The position numbers were made by a program, and so were the translations under genes. The notes below the pieces were generated by a model that made no database searches, was not told the origin of the DNA, and saw nothing but the letters and a program-made list of their open reading frames with translations. Of a stretch of DNA of 64,000 nt, positions 9,697 to 17,125 are shown piece after piece (the first letter of the stretch is position 1; each line of letters begins with the position of its first letter). Origin of the DNA: Homalodisca vitripennis (lineage: Eukaryota; Arthropoda; Insecta; Hemiptera; Cicadellidae); NCBI RefSeq assembly GCF_021130785.1, contig NC_060207.1, positions 195,994,001 through 196,058,000 on the forward strand, written 5' to 3'.

Positions 9697-10213
9697 ATGG
9701 CAAAGCGCAAAGGGTCGTCCGTCAGACGAAAGCGAACCATCGGAGGAGCAGGAGGTATTATCTCTAGTGTTATTAACAAGGCGATTGACCTTCTACCTTT
9801 TGAAGCACACATCCCCGGCTATTCTTTCTGCGGACCTGGCACATTTTTGAAAAAAAGAATCGCTAGGGGTGAGAAGGGGGTGAATTTATTGGATGAAGCC
9901 TGCCGTATTCACGATATAGCTTACGATAAATACAGTGACTCGGAGCATCGCAATCAAGCAGACAAAGAGTTGGCAAAGCGGGCTTGGGATAGAGTAAAAG
10001 CGTCAGACGCGACTTTAGGTGAAAGAGCAGCTGCTTTAGCGGTAACTGGTGCGATGAAAGCTAAAACGGCTTTTCGGTGGTGGTGGTGGTGGGAAGAGAC
10101 GAAGGAAAGTTGTTAAGAAGAAGAGCGGAAAGACGAAAGGTAGGGGCCTTTACCTAAAACCTTATCCAAAGAGGGGAGCTGGTGTTAGAAAGAAGAAGAG
10201 GAGTTGTTTGTAA
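9697..10213 (+). pseudogene. Phospholipase A2 (parvovirus VP1-like), one frameshift
   Basis: This is a small secreted-type PLA2 fold, as used by parvoviruses and adintovirus-like elements to breach endosomal membranes. The basic N-terminus (MAKRKGSSVRRKR) is followed by a hydrophobic stretch, then the calcium loop GYSFCGPGT (about residues 46-54) and the catalytic DEACRIHDIAYD helix with the His-Asp pair (about residues 70-81). Both active-site residues are intact. A shift in the GGT repeat at 10075-10091 turns a Gly run into Trp. In the other frame the tail is strongly basic (KKKSGKTKGRG) and ends at 10213. ATG 9697 is chosen because it follows the TATA/initiator promoter by about 30 nt. Confidence 0.85.
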
Positions 10214-10219
10214 AAAAAA

Positions 10220-10621
10220 ATCTCGATCCCGATAAGACCGTTGACAAATTTCGAGTTGATCCACTACGCTAAACAACTAAGCATTCCCAATTTTAGAGGG
10301 GTGTTTATGCGTGACACGTTACCTCAAACAGGGCCCAGAAAATACGAGTCAGCTATAGTTAATCTGGACTCAAGTTACGGTGACGGTACTCATTGGGTTT
10401 GCTACAGAAAACGCCGGCATAATGTGAGCTATTTTGACAGTTTCGGAAATCTTCGCCCTCCTTGGGAACTCATATACTATTTCGGACCCACCGCTGACAT
10501 ACAGTATAATTATCAAAGTCGTCAGGGGTTTGATTCAGTTGTATGTGGACATCTGTGCTTAGAGTTTCTCAGCGGAAAGAATGTTTTGCCTGAGCGGGAA
10601 AGGTTCAAGAATAACTTGTGA
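10220..10621 (+). CDS. Adenain-like cysteine protease (capsid maturation)
   Basis: This is the Polinton/adenovirus-type maturation protease. The frame shows the family N-terminus PLTNFELI, IPNFRGVFMRDTLP, then the His of GTHWVCY, the acidic residue of YFDSFG, the oxyanion Gln of YNYQSRQGF and the catalytic Cys of VVCGHLCLEFL. All catalytic elements are intact in one frame. No ATG exists before 10307, which would remove part of the conserved N-terminus. The frame is open back to the PLA2 stop at 10211-10213, with an ATC at 10220-10222 where a start would be expected. It may start at a non-AUG codon (TTG 10241), be spliced, or have lost its start. Confidence 0.88.
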   Translation: MSIPIRPLTNFELIHYAKQLSIPNFRGVFMRDTLPQTGPRKYESAIVNLDSSYGDGTHWVCYRKRRHNVSYFDSFGNLRPPWELIYYFGPTADIQYNYQSRQGFDSVVCGHLCLEFLSGKNVLPERERFKNNL

Positions 10622-11278
10622 CGTATTTCCTCCATACGACACCAGTGATGGCGATTACGTAATTGGATTGATAGATCTGAGCACGTTCAATTCTATTCCC
10701 AATATTGAAAAGAATGTAAACGATAAATTTTATTACGGAAACCATGATGAAGTGATAACGTTTGAGGAAGGTTCTTACGAAGTAGAAGATATTGCGAATT
10801 ATATACAGGGGAGACTACCGGAGGGGATCACAGTCCGCTTGAATGCAAAATAACAATACTCTTAAGACCGAGATTAAAAGCAACGTGCAGATTGATTTCA
10901 GCAAGAAAGGCACAATTGCATCGATATTGGGCTTCAGCAAAAAAGGTGCTGCAAGCTAATAAAGTACACACTTCAGACCTGCCTGTGAATATTCTCAAGG
11001 TGAACAGCATAAGAGTTGAGTGCAACGTTGTTCGCGGCTCGTTTGATAACGGTGTAGAGAGTCACGTTATTCACGAGTTCTTTCCACAAGTAGAGCCGGG
11101 GTATAAAATAGTCGAGACACCTGGTACAGTGATTTATTTACCGCTCAACGTTCAGAAGGTGCACACCATAACTGTCGAGCTTAAAGATCAAGACAACAAT
11201 CCTGTGAATCTCAGAGGTGAAACGTTATCTTTGAGGTTGCATATAAAGAAAGTGGGTGCTCATGGGTCTAGTATTTAA
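10581..11278 (+). pseudogene. Minor capsid protein / penton (single jelly-roll), frameshifted
   Basis: This protein forms the fivefold vertices of the Polinton capsid. The N-terminal part has the family block DGDYVIGLIDLSTFNSIPNI, and the C-terminal part has HVIHEFFPQVEPGYKIVETP and NLRGETLSLRLHIKK, all typical of the penton. The ATG at 10581 lies inside the protease gene's end in another frame. Two frameshifts fall in the A4 run at 10847-10850 and the A6 run at 10939-10944; the intervening piece is coding in the third frame. Length (about 230 codons) is normal. Its end overlaps the next small ORF. Confidence 0.85.
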
Positions 11279-11423
11279 GGAGGGTGTGAACATAATTCAG
11301 GTCATTAGACCGTCGCGCCTGATAGTGGTAACTTCTGCTAACGCAAATTTCTTGCGCTCTCTTGGCTTTAAAGTTAACACCGGCGCAATTCGTGAAAATG
11401 CTCGATATAGAGAGTCCCGCTGA
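11262..11423 (+). CDS. Small ORF between penton and major capsid gene (53 aa)
   Basis: The frame starts MGLVFKEGVNIIQVIRPSRL and ends at the TGA at 11421-11423. It overlaps the penton end by 17 bp and the MCP start by 26 bp in other frames, a compact arrangement typical of this element. It fills an otherwise empty gap of about 120 bp. Function is unknown, and I cannot name a family. Confidence 0.45.
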   Translation: MGLVFKEGVNIIQVIRPSRLIVVTSANANFLRSLGFKVNTGAIRENARYRESR

Positions 11424-12594
11424 GTACAATGAAATCATTACCGGACTGGAATATCACACACATAATCCGTATGCTTCAACCACGTTTTAATAATAACGAT
11501 GAAATACGGATACCAATCAGTTATCAGGATTTAATAACAGCTCCTTTTGAAAGCACACTACACGTTGTGGGTACAGTAAGCGGTAAGAAAGCTGACGGTA
11601 CAACAGATGCTAAAGTGTCTCTGGTTAACAACGCGATCGCTTTTTCTCTTTGATGATATCCGATACGAGATTGGCGGTGTGGAAATTGATCGCACAAAGA
11701 ATGTAGGTATAGCCAGTTCGTTAAAAAATATATTATCAGCTCGTGCGGAAGACGAAAATAATCTGGAAAATGCATGCTGGTTCGGCCCGGTGGAAAGAAA
11801 GAAATGAACAAATTCTCATTTTCTGTGCCTTTAAGGTTGTTGTTGGGATTCGCAGAGGATTACAAGCGAATAATTGTGAATGTAAAACAAGAGTTGATAC
11901 TGCTGCGGTCGGCGACAGATGCCAACGCTATTATTAGCGATGACGCAGCGACCCACACGTTGAAGATCACCAATCTGTACTGGCGGGTGCCTCACATCTC
12001 TGTATCCGACTTGTTTCGTGCTAAAATCCTACGTCTAGTTGAAAAAGATACTCCAATACATATACCGTTTAGATCGTGGGAGTTGCACGAATACCCTGTA
12101 CTGCCGCAAACTGAACGTCAATCATGGACTATAAAAACTGCTTCTCAATTGGAGAAACCACGATACGTGATTGTAGCTTTCCAGACAGAAAGGAAAAACA
12201 ACTTAAAGAAAGACATGTCATGTTTTTGACAGTTGTAAGTTATCGAACATCCGCCTGTATTTAAATACACAATATTTCCCTTATGACAACATTCACGGAG
12301 ACACCGCTATATTCTACGAAATGTTTGTAAGATTTCAAAACTCCTATTATGGCGATTTAGGCGGTCGTCGGTGGCCTGACGTCAGTCTGGACACGTTTAA
12401 AAATAAAACACCTCTGTATGTGATTGATTGTTCACGCCAAAAATGATTCGGTCAAGTCTGGACCTGTCGATGTACGGCTAGAATTTGAGGCTACGGAAGC
12501 GTTCAAGGCCAACACCACAGCCTACTGTCTACTGCTTCATGACTCGTATTTCGTTTACACAATGCTCAAGGGCACGGTAAAGAAGATGATGTAA
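11398..12594 (+). pseudogene. Major capsid protein (double jelly-roll hexon), frameshifted
   Basis: This is the major shell protein of the Polinton virion. Family landmarks appear in order: GLEYHTHNPYAST near the N-terminus, NNNDEIRIPISYQDL, FDDIRYEIGGVEIDRTKNVG, NKFSFSVPLRLLLGFAEDYK, FRSWELHEYP, YFPYDNIHGD and, at the C-terminus, a DSYFVYTMLKG segment ending with the TAA at 12592-12594. Reconstructed length would be about 400 codons, normal for the family. Frame changes lie in or next to homopolymers: T4 at 11485-11488, T5 at 11641-11645, about 11800-11815, T5 at 12223-12227 and A5 at 12439-12443. I saw no in-frame nonsense codon besides those produced by the shifts. A polyadenylation signal follows immediately. 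Confidence 0.93.
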
Positions 12595-12598
12595 CGTG

Positions 12599-12604
12599 AA
12601 TAAA
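12599..12604 (+). terminator. AATAAA polyadenylation signal after MCP
   Basis: AATAAA starts five bases after the MCP stop codon and precedes the next ATG at 12610, consistent with the end of a transcript covering the capsid genes. Confidence 0.6.
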
Positions 12605-12609
12605 ACACG

Positions 12610-12873
12610 ATGCAAATGACAGAATCTTTCAGTTTCAAATTGGACGCCACGATGGAAGGTTCACGGAAGATAAATATTGTCCTTGATTTGGTCGGTGAAA
12701 TCCGTAGACTAATCCGCAATCACCAGTTAACAACAATGAAACGGACGAGTGATGGCTACATGCATTATTGCGAATGTGCGTATACCGCACCGGATTGTCA
12801 AGATGTACCAGACACTTGTGTATGTGTAATGATTGACAGGCGGAAAGATGAAAATATTCAGACTGTTAAATGA
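12610..12873 (+). CDS. Cys-containing small protein, function unknown (87 aa)
   Basis: The frame opens with ATG directly after the MCP polyadenylation signal. The first half is amphipathic and charged (LDLVGEIRRLIRN); the second half has five Cys in a short span (HYCECAYTAPDCQDVPDTC), which could bind metal or form disulfides. No family is recognised. Its 3' end overlaps the start of an acidic ORF at 12848. Confidence 0.45.
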   Translation: MQMTESFSFKLDATMEGSRKINIVLDLVGEIRRLIRNHQLTTMKRTSDGYMHYCECAYTAPDCQDVPDTCVCVMIDRRKDENIQTVK

Positions 12874-13006
12874 AATTTACGATAACACTGTGCAAAACGA
12901 CGACGACGATGTCATAGAAGATGATAGTGACTATACGATATCCTCTATGGAAGAAGGGGAGGAGGAGGAGGAGGAGGAGGAGGTATGTAATTGTATAAGC
13001 CAGTGA
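12848..13006 (+). CDS. Acidic small ORF with Glu run (52 aa)
   Basis: The frame begins MKIFRLLNEIYDN and becomes strongly acidic (DDDD, then a run of eight Glu encoded by a GAG tract at 12958-12981). Immediately after the tract lies GAGGTATGT, a plausible splice donor, so this could be a first exon joined to the acidic frame at 13026 or later. Function unknown. Confidence 0.35.
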   Translation: MKIFRLLNEIYDNTVQNDDDDVIEDDSDYTISSMEEGEEEEEEEEVCNCISQ

Positions 13007-13025
13007 CTAATACGTCAGGTACTTA

Positions 13026-13790
13026 ATGGTTTGCTCAAGGTGTACAGAGTCATTCGTGATCATGGAGCGAAAGAGTGAAGACATACTGGCTACTGTCGCT
13101 GATGCTGTGTTCAAGGAGGAGGAGGAGGAGGACCAGCTGGTGAGTCATCCAATGGAAATAGACAAGGTTAAATCAGTCCGTAAAAGCTCAAAACGAAATC
13201 TCCCGAATCTAGTTACCGGTGTGTTTCTAAAGTCTCTTTACTTTTTGAATCCTGATTGTTCCAAATACTTGATTGTAGGATTGTTTGTTGATCACGACAA
13301 CGGTGTCGGTATCTTGATGAAAGGTAAAAGGGGAACGTTTGCGTTTTGGAAACCTGAAATGTTCAACATTCTATTAGGGTGCGCGAACCAAATCACCGGA
13401 CTCTTGGAATCGACAGGCGTGCATAGATTCAGTAGTTCTAAAAAGCGAAAGTGGAGAGAATATGGTGGTACGTAGAGTATTTGGTCAGCAGTACGTTGTA
13501 CTGTACGACGGAAAGAATACATTAACTCTGTCCGTAGACGAGTGGACTCAGTTCACCAACTGTCTGCCCTGCGTAACACGTCAAATCAACGAGTTGTTTT
13601 TAACGGGAGGATCTATTGAGATCTTACGTCGGTGATGTGTTAGCATTGCCTAACAACGGAAGTCCGGACGAGGGTTACGTTTGATCCGCCTGAGGCTTTA
13701 CCACGTCACCTTTGCGACAGACTTTTTGATGACGTCCAGTGCTACAAACGTTGGCCACATTCCAGCGGCGATGAATGTGGCAGTAGTTGA
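13026..13790 (+). pseudogene. Uncharacterised Maverick protein, frameshifted
   Basis: The first open piece (13026-13475, second Met at 13062) has an acidic EEEEED run and a basic KSSKRN stretch, then a globular part with VGLFVDHDNGVGILMKGKRG. A second piece (13462-13635) contains YVVLYDGKNTLTLSVDEW, whose layout of short strands then a Leu-Ser-x-x-x-Trp helix start reminds me weakly of PC4-like transcription coactivators. Open frames then continue to a stop at 13788-13790, overlapping the next gene. Frames change near 13465 and 13620-13690. The PC4 idea is a guess; I cannot assign a function. Confidence 0.5.
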
Positions 13791-14242
13791 ATTTCAAGCT
13801 TTTCAAGGTAACAAAAAACCGTTTATAATCAAAGAGTTTTGCCATTGTGGCTAATTCATTTCAATGTCAAATTGTTTTCAAACCTCCGTTTCCTAGGGAG
13901 AGATTAAACAAGAAAATGCGTACAACAGCTCTGTGGTTAGAGAAGAAACTACCACAAGATCTTATGGGAAGAAGGCGATTTCCCTTACAGTGGAAGTGTC
14001 ATTCGCAACCTGTGCAAGCCGTTTACCATAATTTATACACGTGGTCATGAGAAAGCGAAATTTTTAAGACGGTTTCACTCTAACGTTTGTGAGCTGGGAC
14101 AACCTGGCATGTTATGACAGTAGTACATTATGCAGTTGTAAAGGATCGCATCGGTTTTCCTGCTCCCTACCGCAACACAGCGGCCGTGATGAAGATGTAC
14201 GGTGTGCAATGCACGCTGCTAGATGTCGTTTTGAAATCCTGA
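13771..14242 (+). pseudogene. Uncharacterised arthropod Maverick protein (VEFQAF family), frameshifted
   Basis: The start MNVAVVEFQAFQGNKKPFII and the later segments VFKPPFPRERLNKK and TRGHEKAKFLRRFHSN belong to a protein type I recall as recurrent in arthropod genomes, usually next to Maverick genes. Its early acidic residue in a strand (VEFQAF) and the later RGHEKAKFL could fit an RNase-H-like nuclease fold, but this is speculative. Frames change near 13845, 13935-14000 and 14110. The stop TGA (14240-14242) shares its last base with an AATAAA signal at 14242-14247. Confidence 0.55.
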
Positions 14243-14313
14243 ATAAACAGACTCACCAGTCCACTTAGTAGTCATTCTGTTCACGGTCACTGTTGAGATT
14301 ACATCGTGTCAGC

Positions 14314-14732
14314 ATGGCGAGTACAGCTGCTGCTGCTACCGCTGCTGTATGGGACCTCATTTCTCGAGAGCCCAAAGTGCCTGTCGGTGTGCTCACTGAT
14401 GCGTTCATTTTGAAATTTAGTCGCTTTCTGAATTGGAAGCTTTTATCGGCAAATTATACTTTTTCGTTTGACATGTTGAGAATATTTCAGCATAAAGTAA
14501 TTTGGACCACGATTTTGGAAAATTCTCGCCTTCCTGAATTCATTTTACGTGAAATGATGCCGAACTTTGACACTTACTGTTGGATAGTAATAAGTCGTCA
14601 CCAGGGTTCTATCGGAGCAGGTTTATACACGATTTTGCTGAACAGCTGGACTGGGATTACATACTATTGTACCAAAACCTTAGTGGAAAGTTTCTTCAGG
14701 ACCATTGTAATTATTATAGTGATGAAGCGTAA
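14314..14732 (+). pseudogene. Repeat protein with F..LNW..LS motifs, frameshifted
   Basis: After an Ala-rich start (MASTAAAATAAVWDLI) the protein has repeats of about 20-25 residues: FLNWKLLSANYTFSFDML, VIWTTILENSRLPEFIL, a degenerate unit, then LDWDYILLYQNLSGKFL in a second frame. The pattern (L/V)xWxxL/I(S)...LS/FSxxFL resembles short helical repeats found in proteins of several large DNA viruses. One or two frame changes lie near 14600-14625, and the true stop is probably 14730-14732. Likely a helical solenoid; role unknown. Confidence 0.55.
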
Positions 14733-14765
14733 TGTGTTCCGTAGAAAAACTCCAGTTTTACGATA

Positions 14766-15039
14766 GACCACATTGAAAGGCTTCACCGAGTAAAGTGGTC
14801 AACAACCGATTCTCTGCTTGTGTTTTCACGAGTCACATTGAAAGGCCTCTCTGAGTAAAGTGACTTGTAGGAATCTTGCTGAGAATCGGATCTCGCTCAT
14901 CCTCTGTAAGTTACAACGAGTCACATTGAAAGGCTTCTCCAAGTAAAGTGGCTTGTATGAAACCGACTGAGAGATGCTTCAGCTTCACCTGGATGAGACA
15001 AGTCATATTGAAAGGCTTCACCAAGTAAAGTGACTTGTC
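14766..15039 (+). ncRNA. Hairpin family A, four copies (23-nt conserved loop)
   Basis: Four hairpins lie at 14766-14800, 14828-14868, 14916-14956 and 14997-15039. Every loop is exactly 23 nt and begins ATTGAAAGGC and ends AGTAAA. Stems are 6, 9, 9 and 10 bp. The innermost six pairs are GACCAC/GTGGTC in copy 1 and AGTCAC/GTGACT in copy 2; copy 3 uses GTGGCT (one G-U more) and copy 4 AGTCAT/GTGACT. Stem bases thus change together while the loop stays fixed. Spacing is irregular (62-88 nt). This indicates RNA-level selection on the plus strand; DNA-level binding is the alternative. Confidence 0.75.
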
Positions 15040-15097
15040 GCGTCCGCCTAGTAGTATAATATAGATTAGTACAAAAATGTCCTTCTCGGAAGGAGGA

Positions 15098-15449
15098 GGA
15101 GGAGTTCGGCATTGAGTTGAGAACTACTCCTGGAAAAAATGTCTTTGCGAGAGCTAAGGAGTTTGGCATTAAGTTGAAAACTTCAAAGCTCACGTGGGGC
15201 AGAAAAAACACTTGCAAAATATAAAAGTTTTTGCGAGTACTTGACAGTGAGACGGAAAGGTTCGGCATTTAGTTGAGAACTTTAACGGACTCGCTAAACG
15301 GTCTCGCAAGGACACCAAAAAAAAAGTTTACTTTTTTCGGAGGTGGCAAATTTGTTATGGAGTGGCCCATCACGACAGAGTGGGCGATGGTTGGGGCCCA
15401 CTCGCAAAGAGAGGTGACACGGAGAGGTTCGGCATTGAGTTGAGAACTT
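15098..15449 (+). ncRNA. Hairpin family B, four copies (13-nt conserved loop)
   Basis: Four hairpins lie at 15098-15130, 15151-15191, 15257-15283 and 15425-15449. Each loop is exactly 13 nt, GGCATTGAGTTGA with one variable base or two. Stems pair as AGTTC/GAACT, AGTTT/AAACT, AAGGTTC/GAACTTT and AGGTTC/GAACTT, so a C-G pair becomes T-A with the loop unchanged. Copies 1 and 2 add outer stems (GGAG/CTCC and GAGCT/AGCTC) beyond small internal loops. The array follows family A after a gap of about 60 nt. Confidence 0.75.
15378..15403 (+). other. GC-rich 8-bp hairpin within the array region
   Basis: GAGTGGGC at 15378-15385 pairs perfectly with GCCCACTC at 15396-15403 around a 10-nt loop. It lies between family-B copies 3 and 4 and belongs to neither family. 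Confidence 0.5.
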
Positions 15450-15644
15450 GAACGTGTTCAGTGTTCTTTGTTAAGTGAGATTAGGCCTCCTGGGGAAACT
15501 CACTATAATAAAAAACGCGCCGAGACCCCTACGGCCTGGCTCAAAGCCTACCGTGGTGATGGAAACGTGGGTCAACTACGCTGCATTCCTGTCTATATTC
15601 AGCTTGGCAGTTTGCCACGACCACAGCTGCGACTACCTCCAAGG

Positions 15645-15682
15645 TATATATATACTACCTGTGGCAAGGTGATCGTCACAGT
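15645..15682 (+). promoter_or_regulatory. TATA box and initiator of a spliced late-region gene
   Basis: TATATATA begins at 15645, and TCACAGT around 15676-15682 sits about 33 bp downstream. A leader exon would follow to a splice donor at 15717/15718 (ACAG|GTAAGT). Confidence 0.5.
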
Positions 15683-15717
15683 CACTCTTCGTCTACGTGT
15701 CAACGCTCTCGTTACAG

Positions 15718-15892
15718 GTAAGTGACTACACTACACATTTAACTGTTTTCTTTAAGATATTCGACTGCGCTCTCTATTTGCGGTGTGTTGCTCACGCATA
15801 GTTATTCTCAATCCGCTAACCAAGTTAATAGATTTACAATGAACTCGTTGTTAAGATTATTCGCTATACAGATTGTCGGTTTTCCTTTACAG
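15718..15892 (+). other. Predicted intron in the 5' leader (175 bp)
   Basis: A consensus donor GTAAGT at 15718-15723 and a polypyrimidine-preceded acceptor (TTTTCCTTTACAG, AG at 15891-15892) flank a stretch without a clear gene. The coding ATG follows the acceptor by nine bases, so the intron lies just upstream of the coding region. Confidence 0.5.
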
Positions 15893-15901
15893 ATTGAAAA
15901 A

Positions 15902-16198
15902 ATGGAACTTTCTACAAAGCTTTCGTCCCTGGAGAAGCATGGTGAACCCACACCAAAGATGGCGATAAAAGAGTTGACACGGAAAGCTGGCTACAGGATC
16001 CTGGAGGCAAAGAAGGTGGACACTAAATTTGACCGGAAGGCAGTGATGTTACTCGTAGAAGTGGACAGCACCAAAACAGCCGTCACATTTCTACCGGTGA
16101 GATTTGAAAAGACTTTAGATGACAATGATCTACAAGAAATGACGTCGTCTAAAAGGTATAAAGTTAGATGTACGGGTGTGTTAACGGACTTTTGGTAG
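15902..16198 (+). CDS. Small conserved Maverick-associated protein, OB-fold-like (98 aa)
   Basis: This intact frame begins MELSTKLSSLEKHGEPTPKM. The middle part alternates short strands with polar turns (YRILEAKKVDTKF, AVMLLVEVDSTKTAVTFLPV), and the end reads KRYKVRCTGVLTDFW. The layout recalls small beta-barrel (OB-fold) proteins that bind single-stranded nucleic acid, and similar short proteins are frequent in arthropod Maverick loci from memory; function remains inferred. The start is chosen because it directly follows the predicted splice acceptor; the frame is open upstream into the intron. AATAAA lies at 16238-16243. Confidence 0.6.
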   Translation: MELSTKLSSLEKHGEPTPKMAIKELTRKAGYRILEAKKVDTKFDRKAVMLLVEVDSTKTAVTFLPVRFEKTLDDNDLQEMTSSKRYKVRCTGVLTDFW

Positions 16199-16237
16199 AT
16201 GTTAAGATTTGGAAATGTATGTAATCAGAACGCTTTT

Positions 16238-16243
16238 AATAAA
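16238..16243 (+). terminator. AATAAA polyadenylation signal
   Basis: AATAAA lies 40 bp after the stop of the 98-aa protein and is the likely end of the spliced transcript that starts near 15678. Confidence 0.5.
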
Positions 16244-16352
16244 CGTAGTACGGACGTAAACACGTGTGTTATTTCTGCAACGACCCCGGCTCCCTGCTAT
16301 TTTTAGATAGTGCATCTATGCAGGAGATGTTACCGTCACATGTGGTGACCAC

Positions 16353-16680
16353 ATGCAGTTGCTGGTGTTCATAATTGTGGGTCTTCTCACTCAGTACTGT
16401 GTTCGCGCCGACTCGGTTAAGATGATATCAGTAATTATTGCTGCTTATTCTTTGTATTTACGTGTTATTGACCTGTTTGTCGTCTCCATCACCACCACCG
16501 TGTCCCCTTTCGAGATCTTCCTCATTCACCTCTTCAACAGTCTCCTGGGGTAGTGTTAGTAGCGGTTGGGAGTTTTTTTGGGACTCAGAATCAGAATCCG
16601 AGAGTGGATATTCAACACAAGAAGAAGAAGAAGAAGACGATTTGCGTGGTGGTGGCTGGAACGGCTGGAGAGAGTACTAG
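16353..16680 (+). CDS. Possible small secreted or membrane ORFs, function unknown
   Basis: An ATG at 16353 opens a 66-codon frame whose first 19 residues (MQLLVFIIVGLLTQYCVRA) look like a signal peptide. An overlapping frame that ends at 16680 continues with a Ser/Pro-rich part, then alternating Ser-Glu (DSESESESG) and an EEEEEDD run. A frameshift joining the two would give one secreted acidic protein. A donor-like GGGTGAGT follows near 16699. Nothing identifies a family, and either frame could be chance. Confidence 0.3.
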
Positions 16681-17042
16681 GCTACTAGACTTCCAAAAAG
16701 GGTGAGTTATTTTTATTGTTGTCTCCGGTTATCATTAACAGATCACTACATTTCACTGTGATAATGTTTCCGTCTCTAGTTCACCAAATACCAATAGCTG
16801 AAGATTCCGACTCTAGCTGGTTTTAGATTTTTTTTTTACAATAAACCGTACGGTAAAGTACCATATTCACCTTCACGCTTGCGTTTTGGGTCAGTAATTG
16901 ACAGAGTAAGGCGTACAGATGGCCTGGTACACACATGTGCAGTTGTAGTCATTGGAATGCACAGCTGTATCCGCTCTGTCACCATGTGCTGTAATGAGAT
17001 TATGCTCGCCTACACGAGAGAGAGCAGTCATCGCTCTTAAAG

Positions 17043-17125
17043 GTATGCCAACCGAGTGGTCTAAGCGCTCGTCTTACGTTCCGCGGGACCAGGGTTCAAT
17101 TCCTGGGCGGCTTGGTATACTTTTT
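17043..17125 (+). ncRNA. Second tRNA-like Pol III unit, just inside the right ITR
   Basis: An A box (ACCGAGTGGTCTAAGCG, 17051-17067) and a B box (GGTTCAATTCC, 17093-17103) are spaced as in a tRNA with a short variable arm. The flanking GTATGCC and GGTATAC can pair over 7 bp with one G-U, and T5 at 17121-17125 would stop Pol III. The A box resembles class II (Leu/Ser) tRNAs. The T arm is followed by seven extra bases before the acceptor strand, so it is not a canonical tRNA. Confidence 0.45.

Larger units (their letters stand above)
14733..15640. other. Noncoding stretch holding the two hairpin arrays
   Basis: No open frame with coding character is visible between the repeat protein and the promoter at 15645. 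The stretch instead contains four family-A hairpins, four family-B hairpins and one further GC-rich hairpin (15378-15403: GAGTGGGC pairs perfectly with GCCCACTC around a 10-nt loop). Confidence 0.7.

Noticed and set aside
14766..15449. CRISPR-like or simple tandem array
   Set aside because: Repeats are two different hairpin types with irregular spacing and stems that vary; there are no identical direct repeats, no uniform spacers and the context is an animal mobile element.
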